A DNA stretch of 29,339 nt from a virus, in IMG/VR virus record IMGVR_UViG_3300007345_000177, positions 1 to 29,339 of that record; one strand, 5' to 3'. The notes under the pieces are model-generated. The model was given only the letters and a program-made list of their open reading frames with translations. It did not search any database and was not told the origin of the DNA. This document shows, in pieces, positions 1 to 9,298 of the stretch (position 1 is its first letter; every line of letters begins with the position of its first letter). Made by a program: the position numbers and the translations under genes.

Positions 1-1
1 A

Positions 2-325
2 CGATTGAAAACAAACATTGTTGACACCGAAATGGATGCTTTAGAGAAGGTCAACCAAGTTCGCATTGTGGACTTTAATTGGGATGACCCCTCTGACACC
101 TCATTCAACAACCGAAATGCGCGTGGCAAATGGACGGGTGTATTGGCTCAAGAGTTGGTCGATATTTTTCCATTTGCGGTAAATGCGCCTCGTAATGAAA
201 GCGACCTCAGCATTGACACAGACAGCGAACAGAGATGGCTTGTTGACCAAGCTCAAATGGTGCCCGTGTTAATTAAAGCAATTCAACAACTATCCGCTCG
301 TGTAGACGAGCTAGAAGAAGGCTAA
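2..325 (+). CDS. Tail fibre/spike C-terminus with S74-type intramolecular chaperone (partial)
   Basis: The frame is open from the left edge, so this is only the C-terminal end of a longer protein; the TTG at 5 is internal and not a start. The visible part fits the end of a peptidase S74 (endosialidase-type) intramolecular chaperone: V-R-I-V-D-F-N-W near the start, then W-T-G-V-L-A-Q-E-L-V-D-I-F-P, matching the family's G-x-x-A-Q-E-V-x-x-x-x-P block, then a helical end (MVPVLIKAIQQLSARVDELE) that would form the trimeric coiled coil. In this family the domain helps trimerise fibres or spikes and cleaves itself off; the catalytic Ser/Lys would lie upstream of the window. Its place before virion genes fits a host-recognition fibre. 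The domain call is good; the type of fibre is unknown. Confidence 0.8.
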   Translation, partial: RLKTNIVDTEMDALEKVNQVRIVDFNWDDPSDTSFNNRNARGKWTGVLAQELVDIFPFAVNAPRNESDLSIDTDSEQRWLVDQAQMVPVLIKAIQQLSARVDELEEG

Positions 326-328
326 AAT

Positions 329-490
329 ATGGAACTACTAATAAACATCTTTAACATTGCTACAGCAGCCGTTGCATTAGCATCAGCAATAACAGCAATG
401 ACACCAACGCCCAAGGACGATGCTATGGTTGCTAAAGCATATAAAGTCCTTGAGTATTTCGCCTTAGTAGTTGGTAAAGCAAAGCAATAG
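329..490 (+). CDS. Small 53-aa membrane protein
   Basis: A 53-codon ORF starts with ATG four bases after the fibre stop, with AAGAAGG about 8 nt upstream as ribosome binding site. Residues 3-24 are hydrophobic and Ala-rich (INIFNIATAAVALASAITAM), one predicted membrane segment; then comes TPTPKDD, a helical stretch, and a basic end (GKAKQ). The compact TM plus T-P-x-P-K-D-D arrangement resembles short hydrophobic proteins I remember next to tail-fibre genes of marine phages, but I cannot name a family. A role in lysis or as a virion membrane peptide is possible. It runs directly into the next gene. Confidence 0.6.
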   Translation: MELLINIFNIATAAVALASAITAMTPTPKDDAMVAKAYKVLEYFALVVGKAKQ

Positions 491-502
491 GTGAAATTAA
501 GT

Positions 503-724
503 ATGGCTATCAACACTGAAATGGAAGTAGCTTTAGAAGCCTTAGAACGCATATCTGAACATGAGAAAGAATGTGGTGAGCGTTGGGGCGAAGCTATCGT
601 AGAGTTACGTGAACTTCGTAAAGTTGCTGACAGTCATGCAGCACGTTGGGAAAGATTAGCCTGGTTAGTTGTATCAGTAGTTATTACTGGTGTTGTTTCT
701 ACTGTAGTAATGAATTTAGGTTAA
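503..724 (+). CDS. Coiled coil plus C-terminal TM protein, holin/XhlA-like architecture
   Basis: This 73-aa product (starting MAINTEMEVALEAL) has a charged amphipathic helix at about residues 5-45, rich in Glu and Arg with heptad spacing, then W-E-R-L-A-W and one membrane span at about 50-70 (LAWLVVSVVITGVVSTVVM). That layout is seen in haemolysin XhlA-type and other small phage membrane proteins, but there is no diagnostic motif. I prefer the ATG at 503, with AGGTG about 10 nt upstream; a GTG at 491, just after the previous stop, would add four residues. Together with the preceding 53-aa protein it forms a pair of small membrane proteins between fibre and virion genes. Confidence 0.6.
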   Translation: MAINTEMEVALEALERISEHEKECGERWGEAIVELRELRKVADSHAARWERLAWLVVSVVITGVVSTVVMNLG

Positions 725-727
725 AAT

Positions 728-3700
728 ATGGCTACTAAGAAAAAAGTTTTAAAATCTTTAAAGAAACCTAGAAGAAAATTTCATAAAGGTTTTCATAATC
801 AAGAAGCAAGTGAAGGTACAGGAAGACCATCTGAGTGGATACCTCATAATCCTAATACAAGAAATCATTCACAAGGAACTTCACAAGAAAGTAAAAAAAT
901 TCCTGGTGCTGGTTCAGCAAGTAAAACAAGTGGATCAGGTGGGGGTGCGCCAGCAAGTGCAGGTTCAGCAAGTACAGTAGCTACAACAACTACAGAAGGT
1001 ACAGCAAGTGGATCAGATTCTACAAATACTTCAGATAATCCAGATTTGGATATGTTGTATAATGATGGTCAAGCTTCAACAGGTGATAACGCAGGAGGTT
1101 CATCAAGTTCCTCAAGTTCATCAAGTTCATCAAGTTCATCAGATCCATCAGGCGGAGGCACTACATTGAATGAGAAAGGTCAAAGATTAACACGTACAGC
1201 TACTAGGGCTGAACAAATAGCTAAAGGAGATCTTAGTGCTTTTGATGATCCTGAAACAGGAGAATCTAATATAAAGATAGCTGCCCCTAAAAAAGTAGGT
1301 GTAGATGCAGAAGGAAAACCTTTAAGTACTTTAGAAACTGCTGATGATGATGTAACAACAATAGCTACACAAACTGATGCACTAGCAGGTACAGCAACTA
1401 CTCCTACAGATGTGACTGCTTCAAAAGGAACTGTTAGCCAAGTTACAACAGATGATTCTGCGATTGATGCTGCTGCAAAAGTTACTGCACAAAAAGTAGG
1501 TGATTTAGATGCTACAAAAGCTGCTACAGGTGATGATCCTGATAAAGCTACTGTAGATGAAAAAACTTCATTAACTGAAAAAGCTACAGCAGCTACAGCA
1601 CCTACTGATGCAGAAATTACAAAAGCTAAAGGAACAGCAGCTACATTTGATGAGCAAGCAGCCACAGCAGTAGCAGCAACTGATGCAACAGCAGCTACAG
1701 TAGATGATACTGTTACTGGCCCTACAGCTACTACAAGAACAGCACAGCAAATTGAAGATGATGCTTTAACAGGTATTATAACTAATCAACAAACAGATGT
1801 TACAAAATTACCTACTTATGCAAAAGCATCTTCTCGTACAGCACAAACACAAGAAGCTGCTAGTAGAATAGCTGCTGAATTAGGGACTGCACCTTCTGTA
1901 GATTTAAAAGGTCGTGAAGCTATTACAGGTAGTGTATCTCAAGGAGATGCAGCACAAATTGGTGGTGTGCCTACTTTAGCTGCTTCATCAAGACAAGCTG
2001 TTACAGGCACAGCACGTACTACAGCAGCAGCAGATATGGCTTCTGTTGTTGCAGATCTTCCTCCAGAAATTACAGCAGCAGTTGCTGAAGATCCTGCGGT
2101 AATGACTGCACAAATAGATACAGGTGCAGATCCTAAAGTAGTAGGAGCAGTGGCAGCTTTACCTCAAGAAGCTTTAGTATCTGTTCAAATGGAACAGTTA
2201 TTGGCTGGTATGGAGTCAGGAGAAACTCCTACATGGGCTAGACCAGCAGTTGCAGCTATAGAGCAACAGATGGCTCAGAGGGGCCTAGAAGTGTCCACAG
2301 TAGGCCGTGATGCTTTATTTAATGCAATCATACAGAGTGCTTTACCAATCGCTCAGAGCAACGCACAGGCCCTTCAGCAACGCGCACAGCAGAATCTAAG
2401 TAATGAGCAACAAGCTAATTTGGCTACTGCTCAAAATACTATGCAATTGCGTATGCAGAATCTTGCTAACCAACAGACAGCAGCATCTCAAACTGCTCAA
2501 ATGGCACAGCAGATTAAAGTACAACAAGGTCAGTTTAGACAAGAAGCTGTAATAACTTCTGCACAACAAAGACAACAAACAGCCCAGGCTAATCTTCAAG
2601 CTGCTCAACAACAAGCATCTCAAGAATCTAGTCAACGTCAACAAGTTGCATTAGCTAACTTAGATGCAGGTAGTCGTTTAGATTTAGCAAACTTACAAGC
2701 TTTAAATGCAGCAGGTTCTGAAAACCTTTCAGTAGAGCAGCAAGCAAGACTTGCAGATTATAATGCAAAAGTTAATAGGACTATGCGTCAAGCTGAACTC
2801 CAACAAGATATGGAGAAAGCTAATCTTTCTACAGAATTACAAGTAGAACTTACTAATTTAACAAATCAAAATGCAGCAGCTAGAGATACTATGACTGCTG
2901 AAAATCAAGAGCGTTTAACTAATCTTAACGTGCTTGTAGACTTTAAAAAGACTAATGCAAATCTAGCACAGCAAATGGATTTAGCTAATTTAAATGCAGA
3001 TCAACAAATGCGTTTAGCTATTTTATCTGAAAAAGCAGCAGCAGACAGTGCTAATTTTACAGCAGATAATCAGTTTGAGCTACAGAGACTTACTACACTT
3101 ACAAATGTTATGTCTCAAAATACTGAGCTTAGACAACGTGCAGAACTCGCACAATTAAGTGCGAATGAAAAAGTAGAATTAGCTAATCTTGCTGCAAAGA
3201 ATCAAGCTGATTCAGAAAGCATGAATGCTCAAAATGTAGCTGACTTACAAAGATTTGAAAAGAAAATGCAAGCTGCTCAAGTAAATGCTCAATTAGCTCA
3301 ACAAATGGGATTAGCTAATTTAAGCAATGAGCAACAAGCTGCAATGTTTAATGCTCAAACTCAAGCTAATATAGATATTACTAAGTTTAATGCAGATCAA
3401 CAGATGGCATTAGCTAATTCTAAATTTATGCAAACTGTTACATTACAAGATTTTAGTAATGAACAACAAGCAGCTATGCAGAATGCTACAGCAATGGCTA
3501 ACTTAGATATGGCTACTGTAGATCAAAGAACTAAATTAGCAATTACAAATGCTCAAAACTTTTTACAAATGGATTTAGCTAATTTAAATAATGAACAACA
3601 AGCTGTAGTTTTAGATCAACAGTTAGAGCAGCAAAGAATGTTATCTGATGCTGCCGCAGCAAATGCTGCTCAACAATTTAATGCTAAATCTGAAAATGAA

Positions 3701-4231
3701 ATAAATCAATTTAATGCTAATTTAGCTGCTGCTCAAAAACAATTTAATGCTTCACAGTCTAATGCAATGGCGCAGTTTAATGCTAATCAAGAGAATATGC
3801 AGAAAGCTAAAAATGCAGATAGGTCAGCAGATGTAGCTAAATTTAATGCGGGTTTAGAAACAGATATTAATAAGTTTAATTCAACTACACAACTTCAACG
3901 TGATACTTGGAATGCTCAAAATGCAGCAGCAGTAGAAGCATCTAATGTTGCTTGGAGACGTAGAGCTAATGAATTAGACACTACAACTGAAAATGCAATT
4001 AATATGCAAAACAGTATGAATGCTTTTAATATGAGTTCACAAGCAAATGCTTTTTTATGGCAAGAAATGCGTGATCAAGCTGACTTTGATTTTAAAGCAT
4101 ATGAAGGTGATCAAGCTAGACGAGCAGCTATTGTTGTTGCTGCCCTTGGTCAAGATAGTGATGCTTATGATGAAAGGTTATGGATTGAAAAATTAGGTGA
4201 AGCAATAAATCAAGGATTAGGATCTTTGTAA
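728..4231 (+). CDS. Large Ala/Gln/Asn-rich repeat-containing virion protein (putative internal or structural protein)
   Basis: 1167 aa. The N-terminus is strongly basic (MATKKKVLKSLKKPRRK), followed by a Ser/Gly/Thr linker with a poly-Ser run at about residues 125-140 and a Thr/Ala-rich low-complexity section to about 490. A distinct block at about 495-555 contains G-E-T-P-T-W-A-R-P-A-V and A-L-F-N-A-I-I-Q-S-A-L-P-I-A-Q; I remember similar blocks in marine phage structural proteins. Residues 560-1060 are coiled-coil-like, with recurring units of the form L-A-N-L-[SN]-x-[ED]-Q-Q and Q-F-N-A. The end (about 1065-1167) is more globular. It is the first of five consecutive large genes between fibre and endolysin, so a virion protein, perhaps internal or ejected, is inferred. 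Specific function unknown. Confidence 0.7.
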   Translation: MATKKKVLKSLKKPRRKFHKGFHNQEASEGTGRPSEWIPHNPNTRNHSQGTSQESKKIPGAGSASKTSGSGGGAPASAGSASTVATTTTEGTASGSDSTNTSDNPDLDMLYNDGQASTGDNAGGSSSSSSSSSSSSSSDPSGGGTTLNEKGQRLTRTATRAEQIAKGDLSAFDDPETGESNIKIAAPKKVGVDAEGKPLSTLETADDDVTTIATQTDALAGTATTPTDVTASKGTVSQVTTDDSAIDAAAKVTAQKVGDLDATKAATGDDPDKATVDEKTSLTEKATAATAPTDAEITKAKGTAATFDEQAATAVAATDATAATVDDTVTGPTATTRTAQQIEDDALTGIITNQQTDVTKLPTYAKASSRTAQTQEAASRIAAELGTAPSVDLKGREAITGSVSQGDAAQIGGVPTLAASSRQAVTGTARTTAAADMASVVADLPPEITAAVAEDPAVMTAQIDTGADPKVVGAVAALPQEALVSVQMEQLLAGMESGETPTWARPAVAAIEQQMAQRGLEVSTVGRDALFNAIIQSALPIAQSNAQALQQRAQQNLSNEQQANLATAQNTMQLRMQNLANQQTAASQTAQMAQQIKVQQGQFRQEAVITSAQQRQQTAQANLQAAQQQASQESSQRQQVALANLDAGSRLDLANLQALNAAGSENLSVEQQARLADYNAKVNRTMRQAELQQDMEKANLSTELQVELTNLTNQNAAARDTMTAENQERLTNLNVLVDFKKTNANLAQQMDLANLNADQQMRLAILSEKAAADSANFTADNQFELQRLTTLTNVMSQNTELRQRAELAQLSANEKVELANLAAKNQADSESMNAQNVADLQRFEKKMQAAQVNAQLAQQMGLANLSNEQQAAMFNAQTQANIDITKFNADQQMALANSKFMQTVTLQDFSNEQQAAMQNATAMANLDMATVDQRTKLAITNAQNFLQMDLANLNNEQQAVVLDQQLEQQRMLSDAAAANAAQQFNAKSENEINQFNANLAAAQKQFNASQSNAMAQFNANQENMQKAKNADRSADVAKFNAGLETDINKFNSTTQLQRDTWNAQNAAAVEASNVAWRRRANELDTTTENAINMQNSMNAFNMSSQANAFLWQEMRDQADFDFKAYEGDQARRAAIVVAALGQDSDAYDERLWIEKLGEAINQGLGSL
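1099..1140 (+). repeat. 9-bp tandem repeat encoding a poly-Ser linker
   Basis: The unit TTCATCAAG is repeated: copies at 1099-1107, 1108-1116 (one mismatch, TTCCTCAAG), 1117-1125 and 1126-1134, with a partial copy to 1140. It lies in frame inside the 1167-aa virion gene and encodes part of an uninterrupted Ser stretch. A 9-bp period keeps the reading frame, so copy number can change without breaking the protein. A flexible linker is the simplest role. Confidence 0.9.
2975..3609 (+). repeat. Degenerate internal coding repeats (LANL-x-x-QQ units)
   Basis: Near-copies of one segment recur within the 1167-aa gene. ATGGATTTAGCTAATTTAAA starts at 2975, a diverged copy at 3305 (ATGGGATTAGCTAATTTAAG) and another at 3569. 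Each encodes M-[DG]-L-A-N-L-[NS] and is followed by an [ED]-Q-Q element (N-A-D-Q-Q, S-N-E-Q-Q, N-N-E-Q-Q). Shorter related units lie outside this span, from about 2396 to 3800. This looks like growth of a helical rod by internal duplication and drift. Confidence 0.75.
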
Positions 4232-4241
4232 AGGAAATATT

Positions 4242-5453
4242 ATGAAGTCATTGTTTAGAAAAATAGGTAAAGGTCTTAGTAATATAGGTAAGGCTATTGG
4301 TAAAGTATTTAACTCTAAAGTTGGTAGAGTTATTGGGACTTTAAGTTTAGCTGCTGGAATGTTTGGCCTTTTTAAAGTTTTAGCTGGGAGTACTAGTACA
4401 GCAGCAAGTGCAGGTTCTACTCTTGCAGGAACTTCAACAGGTACAACAGTTCCTGCTGCAACGTCTGGTGTTACGACTGCGACTACGGGTGCTGGAACTG
4501 CTGCTGCAACTACAACTACAGTTGGTAGCGCATCTGCTGGAACAAGTGCGGCTACTACAGCTACTCAATTAGGTGGAGCAAGTGCTGTGTCACCTATAAC
4601 TACTGAAGCTGTAACAGATACTGTAACTGAAGCTGCTTTAGAAGCTGGCACTAAGACTATTAGCACAGAAATTAATACTCTTGCAGATGTAGATAGAATT
4701 GGCATGAATATGCAACAACAATTACAAGATGCAGCAGCTACAGGAAAAGTAGATGTAATGTCTCCTACTGTTTCTGAAACAACTACTAAAGGTTTAGAAT
4801 TTTATAAAGATGCTTCTACAGCAAAAGATCTTCCAGGATATGAAACTTATGGTAATCAATTATTAGAAAATTATGGTAAAACTAAAGATGTAACTTCTTC
4901 AGATATAGATATGTTTGTAAGATCTAAACAAAGAAGTAAAGATTTTGCAGATTATTTAGCAAATACAGAAAATCGTGAAGCGTATGATGTGTTTGCTAAA
5001 AAATATGATTTACAACCTTCTAATGCTTATGCTAGACAAGAATTTGCATCTTTACAAGATGCTATAAATAAAGGTGAAGGATTTTTTGATACAACTGGAA
5101 ATGTTATTCAATATGGTTTAGAGGCTGATATTACATCTGTAACAGGTGGGGAGTATACAGGTTTTGGAGGAACTTCTAATGTTGCTAGAACAACAGCTAC
5201 AACAGCTTCTTTGTTAACTCCTCCTGAAGAGCCACCTGAACCACCTAACCGACCTAATCTTTATGCAAGCTCAATAGCCTCTTCTCAATTAGATGCAGCA
5301 GAAGCTACAGCAGCTTTACCTACAATGTCACAAACAGTACAACTTAATAATAGTATATCTAATGGGGCTAACCCAATGCAAACACTAAACAGTATTAGAA
5401 GTAATGCAGGATACTCTCAAGTATATGGGCCTTACTTTAGCATGTCATCTTAG
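4242..5453 (+). CDS. 403-aa virion-module protein with basic N-terminus, TM segment and Thr/Ala-rich linker
   Basis: I do not recognise a family. Residues 1-30 are basic and amphipathic with repeated G-K spacing (RKIGKGLSNIGKAIGKVF). A hydrophobic stretch at about 30-48 (RVIGTLSLAAGMFGLFKVLA) could cross or insert into a membrane. Residues 50-120 are an Ala/Thr/Ser/Gly low-complexity linker, then a mixed helical part, then a Pro-rich piece (PPEEPPEPP) at about 327-335 and a short polar tail. AAGGA lies upstream of the ATG. The amphipathic N-terminus and linker would suit a membrane-interacting internal virion protein like those T7-type phages eject, but that rests on layout and location, not sequence similarity. 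Confidence 0.6.
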   Translation: MKSLFRKIGKGLSNIGKAIGKVFNSKVGRVIGTLSLAAGMFGLFKVLAGSTSTAASAGSTLAGTSTGTTVPAATSGVTTATTGAGTAAATTTTVGSASAGTSAATTATQLGGASAVSPITTEAVTDTVTEAALEAGTKTISTEINTLADVDRIGMNMQQQLQDAAATGKVDVMSPTVSETTTKGLEFYKDASTAKDLPGYETYGNQLLENYGKTKDVTSSDIDMFVRSKQRSKDFADYLANTENREAYDVFAKKYDLQPSNAYARQEFASLQDAINKGEGFFDTTGNVIQYGLEADITSVTGGEYTGFGGTSNVARTTATTASLLTPPEEPPEPPNRPNLYASSIASSQLDAAEATAALPTMSQTVQLNNSISNGANPMQTLNSIRSNAGYSQVYGPYFSMSS

Positions 5454-5461
5454 GAACTTAT

Positions 5462-6037
5462 ATGATAAATACAGAAATTGTAAAAATGGTTGATCCTTTT
5501 AATCGACCAATTCCAGGACAGTCTTTAACTAATCCTGTCGATACGCCTTATCCATGGGAAGGCCCTCCTGAGTTTGTAAAAGTTAATGAAGCTATTGAGT
5601 ATATCTTTAAAAGTATTATAGGTGATTCTCAAAGATTGACTGCTTTATTAGAAGTATTAGATAGTAAAACTTTACCTATTGCTGGTATGGCTCAGATATT
5701 ATTAGAAAGTGGGTTTAGGCAGGGAAAATGGAATCCTGATTTAATGTTGCTTTTAGCAGAACCTACTATGGTTATTTTAATGGCTATTGCTGAACGTGCA
5801 GGTATTGGAGACTATGAAATTTATCAAGGCGAAAATGCTGAGTTAGATGAAGAAGAACAAAGAGAAATAACTAATGAAGTTATAAATTCTTTTAAAGAAG
5901 AAGTAAACTTTAAAGGTTTAAGAAAACAAGGTGGTATAGATGTTCGTAGTGTTCCTAAAGAAATACTAGAAGAAATAGAAGAAACTCCTTTGCCTGAAGT
6001 AAAAGAAAAACAGCCTAGTTTATTAGGAGAAAGATAA
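5462..6037 (+). CDS. Conserved-looking virion-module protein, P-I-P-G-Q-S-L-T motif
   Basis: 191 aa. The N-terminal segment F-N-R-P-I-P-G-Q-S-L-T followed by Y-P-W-E-G-P-P-E at about residues 14-38 is a pattern I remember from uncharacterised structural proteins of marine phages; I could not check this. The middle (45-130) is a helical domain with G-x-W-N-P-D-L-M-L-L-L and alternating hydrophobics. The C-terminal 60 residues are acidic, Lys/Glu-rich and probably disordered. The ATG has TAGGA just upstream, and the stop abuts the next gene's ATG with no spacer, so the two are probably translationally coupled. Its function, perhaps a small virion component, is unproven. Confidence 0.65.
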   Translation: MINTEIVKMVDPFNRPIPGQSLTNPVDTPYPWEGPPEFVKVNEAIEYIFKSIIGDSQRLTALLEVLDSKTLPIAGMAQILLESGFRQGKWNPDLMLLLAEPTMVILMAIAERAGIGDYEIYQGENAELDEEEQREITNEVINSFKEEVNFKGLRKQGGIDVRSVPKEILEEIEETPLPEVKEKQPSLLGER

Positions 6038-9000
6038 ATGGCTACTCGTCCTGACATAAGAGATTTTGATGTTGAAAGTTTACTTAAAAGTTTTGCTGCT
6101 GCTAAACGAGGAAGTAGAAAAGATCCTAGTTATTTAAAACAATTAGCTCCTAATCTTATTAAAGGTGTAATAGGTGTTTATGACCAATATCAAACTGAAA
6201 AGCTTCAAGATGAAATAGATCAAGTTAATTTTGATAATACATTAGAGCTTGCAAAACTTAATATGAATGCTGCTAAAAATGCAAAACTATACAAAGCAAC
6301 ATCTCAACAATATAATCAATTAGCTAATCAAGGTTTTAATTTTGATGAAGTAGATAATGAAAAAATATCAGATGCTGCTTTTGCTGCTGCACAACCTATT
6401 CTTGGTGAACAAGCATGGAGAGAAACTACAGAAAAGTTTAAAACTATTCCACAAAGTTTGACAGGTTCTTATGATGATTTTGAACAGTATGTTCAAGACT
6501 ATGCAGTAAGTCCTGAAGCTAAACAAAATATTACTAATTTTTATAGAGCAGCAATTAAAGACCAAGCTAATTATATTAAAACAGGCCAATCTTTTAACTA
6601 TGATAAGTTTCAAGCTGCCGCAGAATCTTTGCAAGCAATGGATATTGATTTTGATGCTGCTGATTATGGCTTACTTGCTAAACTAGATGGAAGACTTAGA
6701 CGTAAAATTAGAATGCGCGATGGCTCTATTGATACTTTTAGATCTACTTATATGTCTAAACCTGCTGCTGATATGGATAATGCTCTTAGTGTTTGGAGAG
6801 ATTCACGTACTAAAGATGATTTTAATACAAATATTCAAGGTTTAGATTTAGGGTATGCAGCTTTATTAACTAATGAACAAAGAGATTACAGTGTAGCTTT
6901 GCCTACTGCAACTAAAGAACGTATACGCATGGCTATGGAAAAAAGATTTGGTGATGTTCCTAATGCGGCTACTTCTGATGTACAAACTTTTTTTAATTCA
7001 TTAGTATATGGTTCAGCAATGCCTACTCAAGCTCAAGTAATAATACAAGAAGATATGTATCGTGAAATAGCTAAAATTGAAAATGATGGCAATCTTACAT
7101 TGCAACAAAAAGAAGAACGAATAACTAATCAAAGAAATAGAGCTAAAAGTTTATTTAACGATATACAAGAAAGGTCTAATATCAGAACTCCTGAAGACGT
7201 TACTAATTTTACATATTTAAATACTGTTCGTCAAGATAGTTTAGCAGCTATTAAAGTTTTAAAAGATAAAGGTAATCTTACTCCTGAAGAACAAACTCGT
7301 TTAATAGATACTCAACAAATTAATCAATTAGCTACTATGGGAATTAATGCTATAGGTTCTCAAGAATATAGTGCTATTAATTCTAAGTTAACTGAACAAA
7401 TTTTAGAAAATATGGCTACTAATTCTTATTCTGGTAGAGGATATGTTATGCGCTTAAATGCTTATGGCAATAAAATAGCAGAAGGAAAAAATGGTGCTTT
7501 ACGTTTAAATACTCCTGAACTTCAAGAAGCAATAAATATGGCTAATGCTAGAGGAGATGAAGTATTGCTACAACGGTTACTTACAGGAGTAGCTCCTGCT
7601 GCCAGATATGGAGAAAAAGATAATCATAGATCTACTACAGGACAAGCAATAGTTGAACAAGTACAACTTACTTTTCAAAATCAAATTGCAGGAGGAAATA
7701 CTTTTGGGTTTGATGATAATGTAGCTGAAAAGTTAAATGCTCAAGCAGGTTTTAGAGGTACAGGTCTTGATGCTTTAGGCCAGGTTATGCATAAAGCAGA
7801 TTTTTGGGTTACGGAACTTCAACAAACAAATGAATTAAATATATTAAGAGGCGGCACTGATGGAATTTTTGGTGATAAAAGTACTTTTGATATAGAAGCT
7901 GGCAAAGCTATGATTCCTGATATGCTTATAGAACTTGGTGGTATTGTCTATGATAAAGATACAGGAAGTTTTCGTGCTGATTTAAATGCTATTAATGAAG
8001 ATAAAGTGTTTGATTATTTAAAAGCAGAAGTAACAACAGCTAAAAATGCTCAGGCAAATATATTCCAAGGATTTAATGTAAGCACTGATGTTCTTGATAT
8101 AAATATTTCAGAAAATGCTTTAGCAGATTTACAAAATGAAGTAAATTCTAGAGGCTCTAAAGATCAAAGAGATGCTCTTAATAGAAAAGTTGAAGCATTG
8201 CGTATGCAACAAGCAGAAGCACAAGCAGAAAAAGAAGAAAAAGAACGTACTAAAATACCTACACAAAAAGATCCTGATCCTAGAGCAATGGGAGGTGATT
8301 TATTAAGTGAAGAAGAACTTCAAAGACGTAGAGATGCGCTTGCAGGAACAGCAAGAAGAAGTTTAGAAATTTTAGGCAGTGGTGCAGGTATAAGAAACGA
8401 TAAAAAAAAAGTAATCCCTGAGCCTACAAGCCCTAAAGAAACTTCAGAAACAACTGTATTAGATACAGTAATTAATACTTTAATACCTTCAGCAGAAGCT
8501 GTTGTTCCTGAAACTCAACAAACTTCCTTATTAGAAGGAGATAATATTTCTAGGGCTGTAGATCGTGCAGATGCAAGGCAACGTAATTTATTTAGCAATA
8601 AAAAAGAAATACCTGTAACTCTTTCAAATGGAACTTCATTAATGGTAGATACTACTAAACCTGTTGTTTATTTAAAAAATAAATTTGATGCAAATGAATT
8701 AACTTTTGATCAAGGTGTAGAAGCATACGCTAAAGCTATTGAAGCTCACAATGCAACTTTAGGTTTAACTAGTAAGGCTAATGCTTTAGATCCTATTGTA
8801 GATTCTCTTACATTTGCTGCACTTGCTAATCCTAAAGAATATAATCCAAAAAGGTTTATAAGAGTAGCCAGTAATAAAAAAGAAAGCCAAAATTTTAAAG
8901 ATAGTGTATTTGAAATAGTTAATGGCGAAAAAGCTCAAGAAGAAATAAATCAATATAGTCTTAAAGTTTCTGATATGACAGATCAACAAAAAGAAAAAGA

Positions 9001-9298
9001 ATTTGAACGACAAGCTAAAAGAGCTAAAAATGTTCCTGTAAATAGTAACAATGATTATGCAAGAAATGCTATTGAATATTTAAAACTTCAAAGTATCTTT
9101 GGAGCAGAAAATGATAGAGCATTACCTAATCTTGGAAAAGAAGAATATGGATCTACTGTTAATTCTAAAGTTAGTCAGTATAATGATTATTTAGAAAATT
9201 ATAGTCCTTCGATGGATTCTAGGCTTATACAAATATATACACAAGTAGCCAATAATTTAAAATCTTCTAATAAAAATTCATTACTAGCGAGTAATTAA
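6038..9298 (+). CDS. Large (1086 aa) putative internal virion protein
   Basis: I recognise no catalytic motif. It is mostly soluble and alpha-helical, Asn/Gln/Lys-rich, without clear membrane segments. Residues 1-60 start D-I-R-D-F-D-V-E-S-L-L-K-S-F-A. A charged coiled-coil-like stretch is at about 710-740 (QQAEAQAEKEEKERTK), and a linker at about 790-840 includes T-V-I-N-T-L-I-P-S-A-E-A, after which a compact segment resumes. It has an AGGAG site overlapping the end of the previous gene, and its TAA shares one base with the next gene's ATG (TAATG). Size, position and coupling to the 2021-aa gene fit a pair of internal or DNA-ejection proteins, as gp15/gp16 form in T7, but there is no visible sequence similarity. 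Confidence 0.65.
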   Translation: MATRPDIRDFDVESLLKSFAAAKRGSRKDPSYLKQLAPNLIKGVIGVYDQYQTEKLQDEIDQVNFDNTLELAKLNMNAAKNAKLYKATSQQYNQLANQGFNFDEVDNEKISDAAFAAAQPILGEQAWRETTEKFKTIPQSLTGSYDDFEQYVQDYAVSPEAKQNITNFYRAAIKDQANYIKTGQSFNYDKFQAAAESLQAMDIDFDAADYGLLAKLDGRLRRKIRMRDGSIDTFRSTYMSKPAADMDNALSVWRDSRTKDDFNTNIQGLDLGYAALLTNEQRDYSVALPTATKERIRMAMEKRFGDVPNAATSDVQTFFNSLVYGSAMPTQAQVIIQEDMYREIAKIENDGNLTLQQKEERITNQRNRAKSLFNDIQERSNIRTPEDVTNFTYLNTVRQDSLAAIKVLKDKGNLTPEEQTRLIDTQQINQLATMGINAIGSQEYSAINSKLTEQILENMATNSYSGRGYVMRLNAYGNKIAEGKNGALRLNTPELQEAINMANARGDEVLLQRLLTGVAPAARYGEKDNHRSTTGQAIVEQVQLTFQNQIAGGNTFGFDDNVAEKLNAQAGFRGTGLDALGQVMHKADFWVTELQQTNELNILRGGTDGIFGDKSTFDIEAGKAMIPDMLIELGGIVYDKDTGSFRADLNAINEDKVFDYLKAEVTTAKNAQANIFQGFNVSTDVLDINISENALADLQNEVNSRGSKDQRDALNRKVEALRMQQAEAQAEKEEKERTKIPTQKDPDPRAMGGDLLSEEELQRRRDALAGTARRSLEILGSGAGIRNDKKKVIPEPTSPKETSETTVLDTVINTLIPSAEAVVPETQQTSLLEGDNISRAVDRADARQRNLFSNKKEIPVTLSNGTSLMVDTTKPVVYLKNKFDANELTFDQGVEAYAKAIEAHNATLGLTSKANALDPIVDSLTFAALANPKEYNPKRFIRVASNKKESQNFKDSVFEIVNGEKAQEEINQYSLKVSDMTDQQKEKEFERQAKRAKNVPVNSNNDYARNAIEYLKLQSIFGAENDRALPNLGKEEYGSTVNSKVSQYNDYLENYSPSMDSRLIQIYTQVANNLKSSNKNSLLASN

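Noticed and set aside
1180-1665. 161-aa minus-strand ORF opposite the virion gene
   Set aside because: It is the antisense of Ala/Thr/Ser-rich low-complexity codons, which rarely give stops; no operon context or ribosome binding site.
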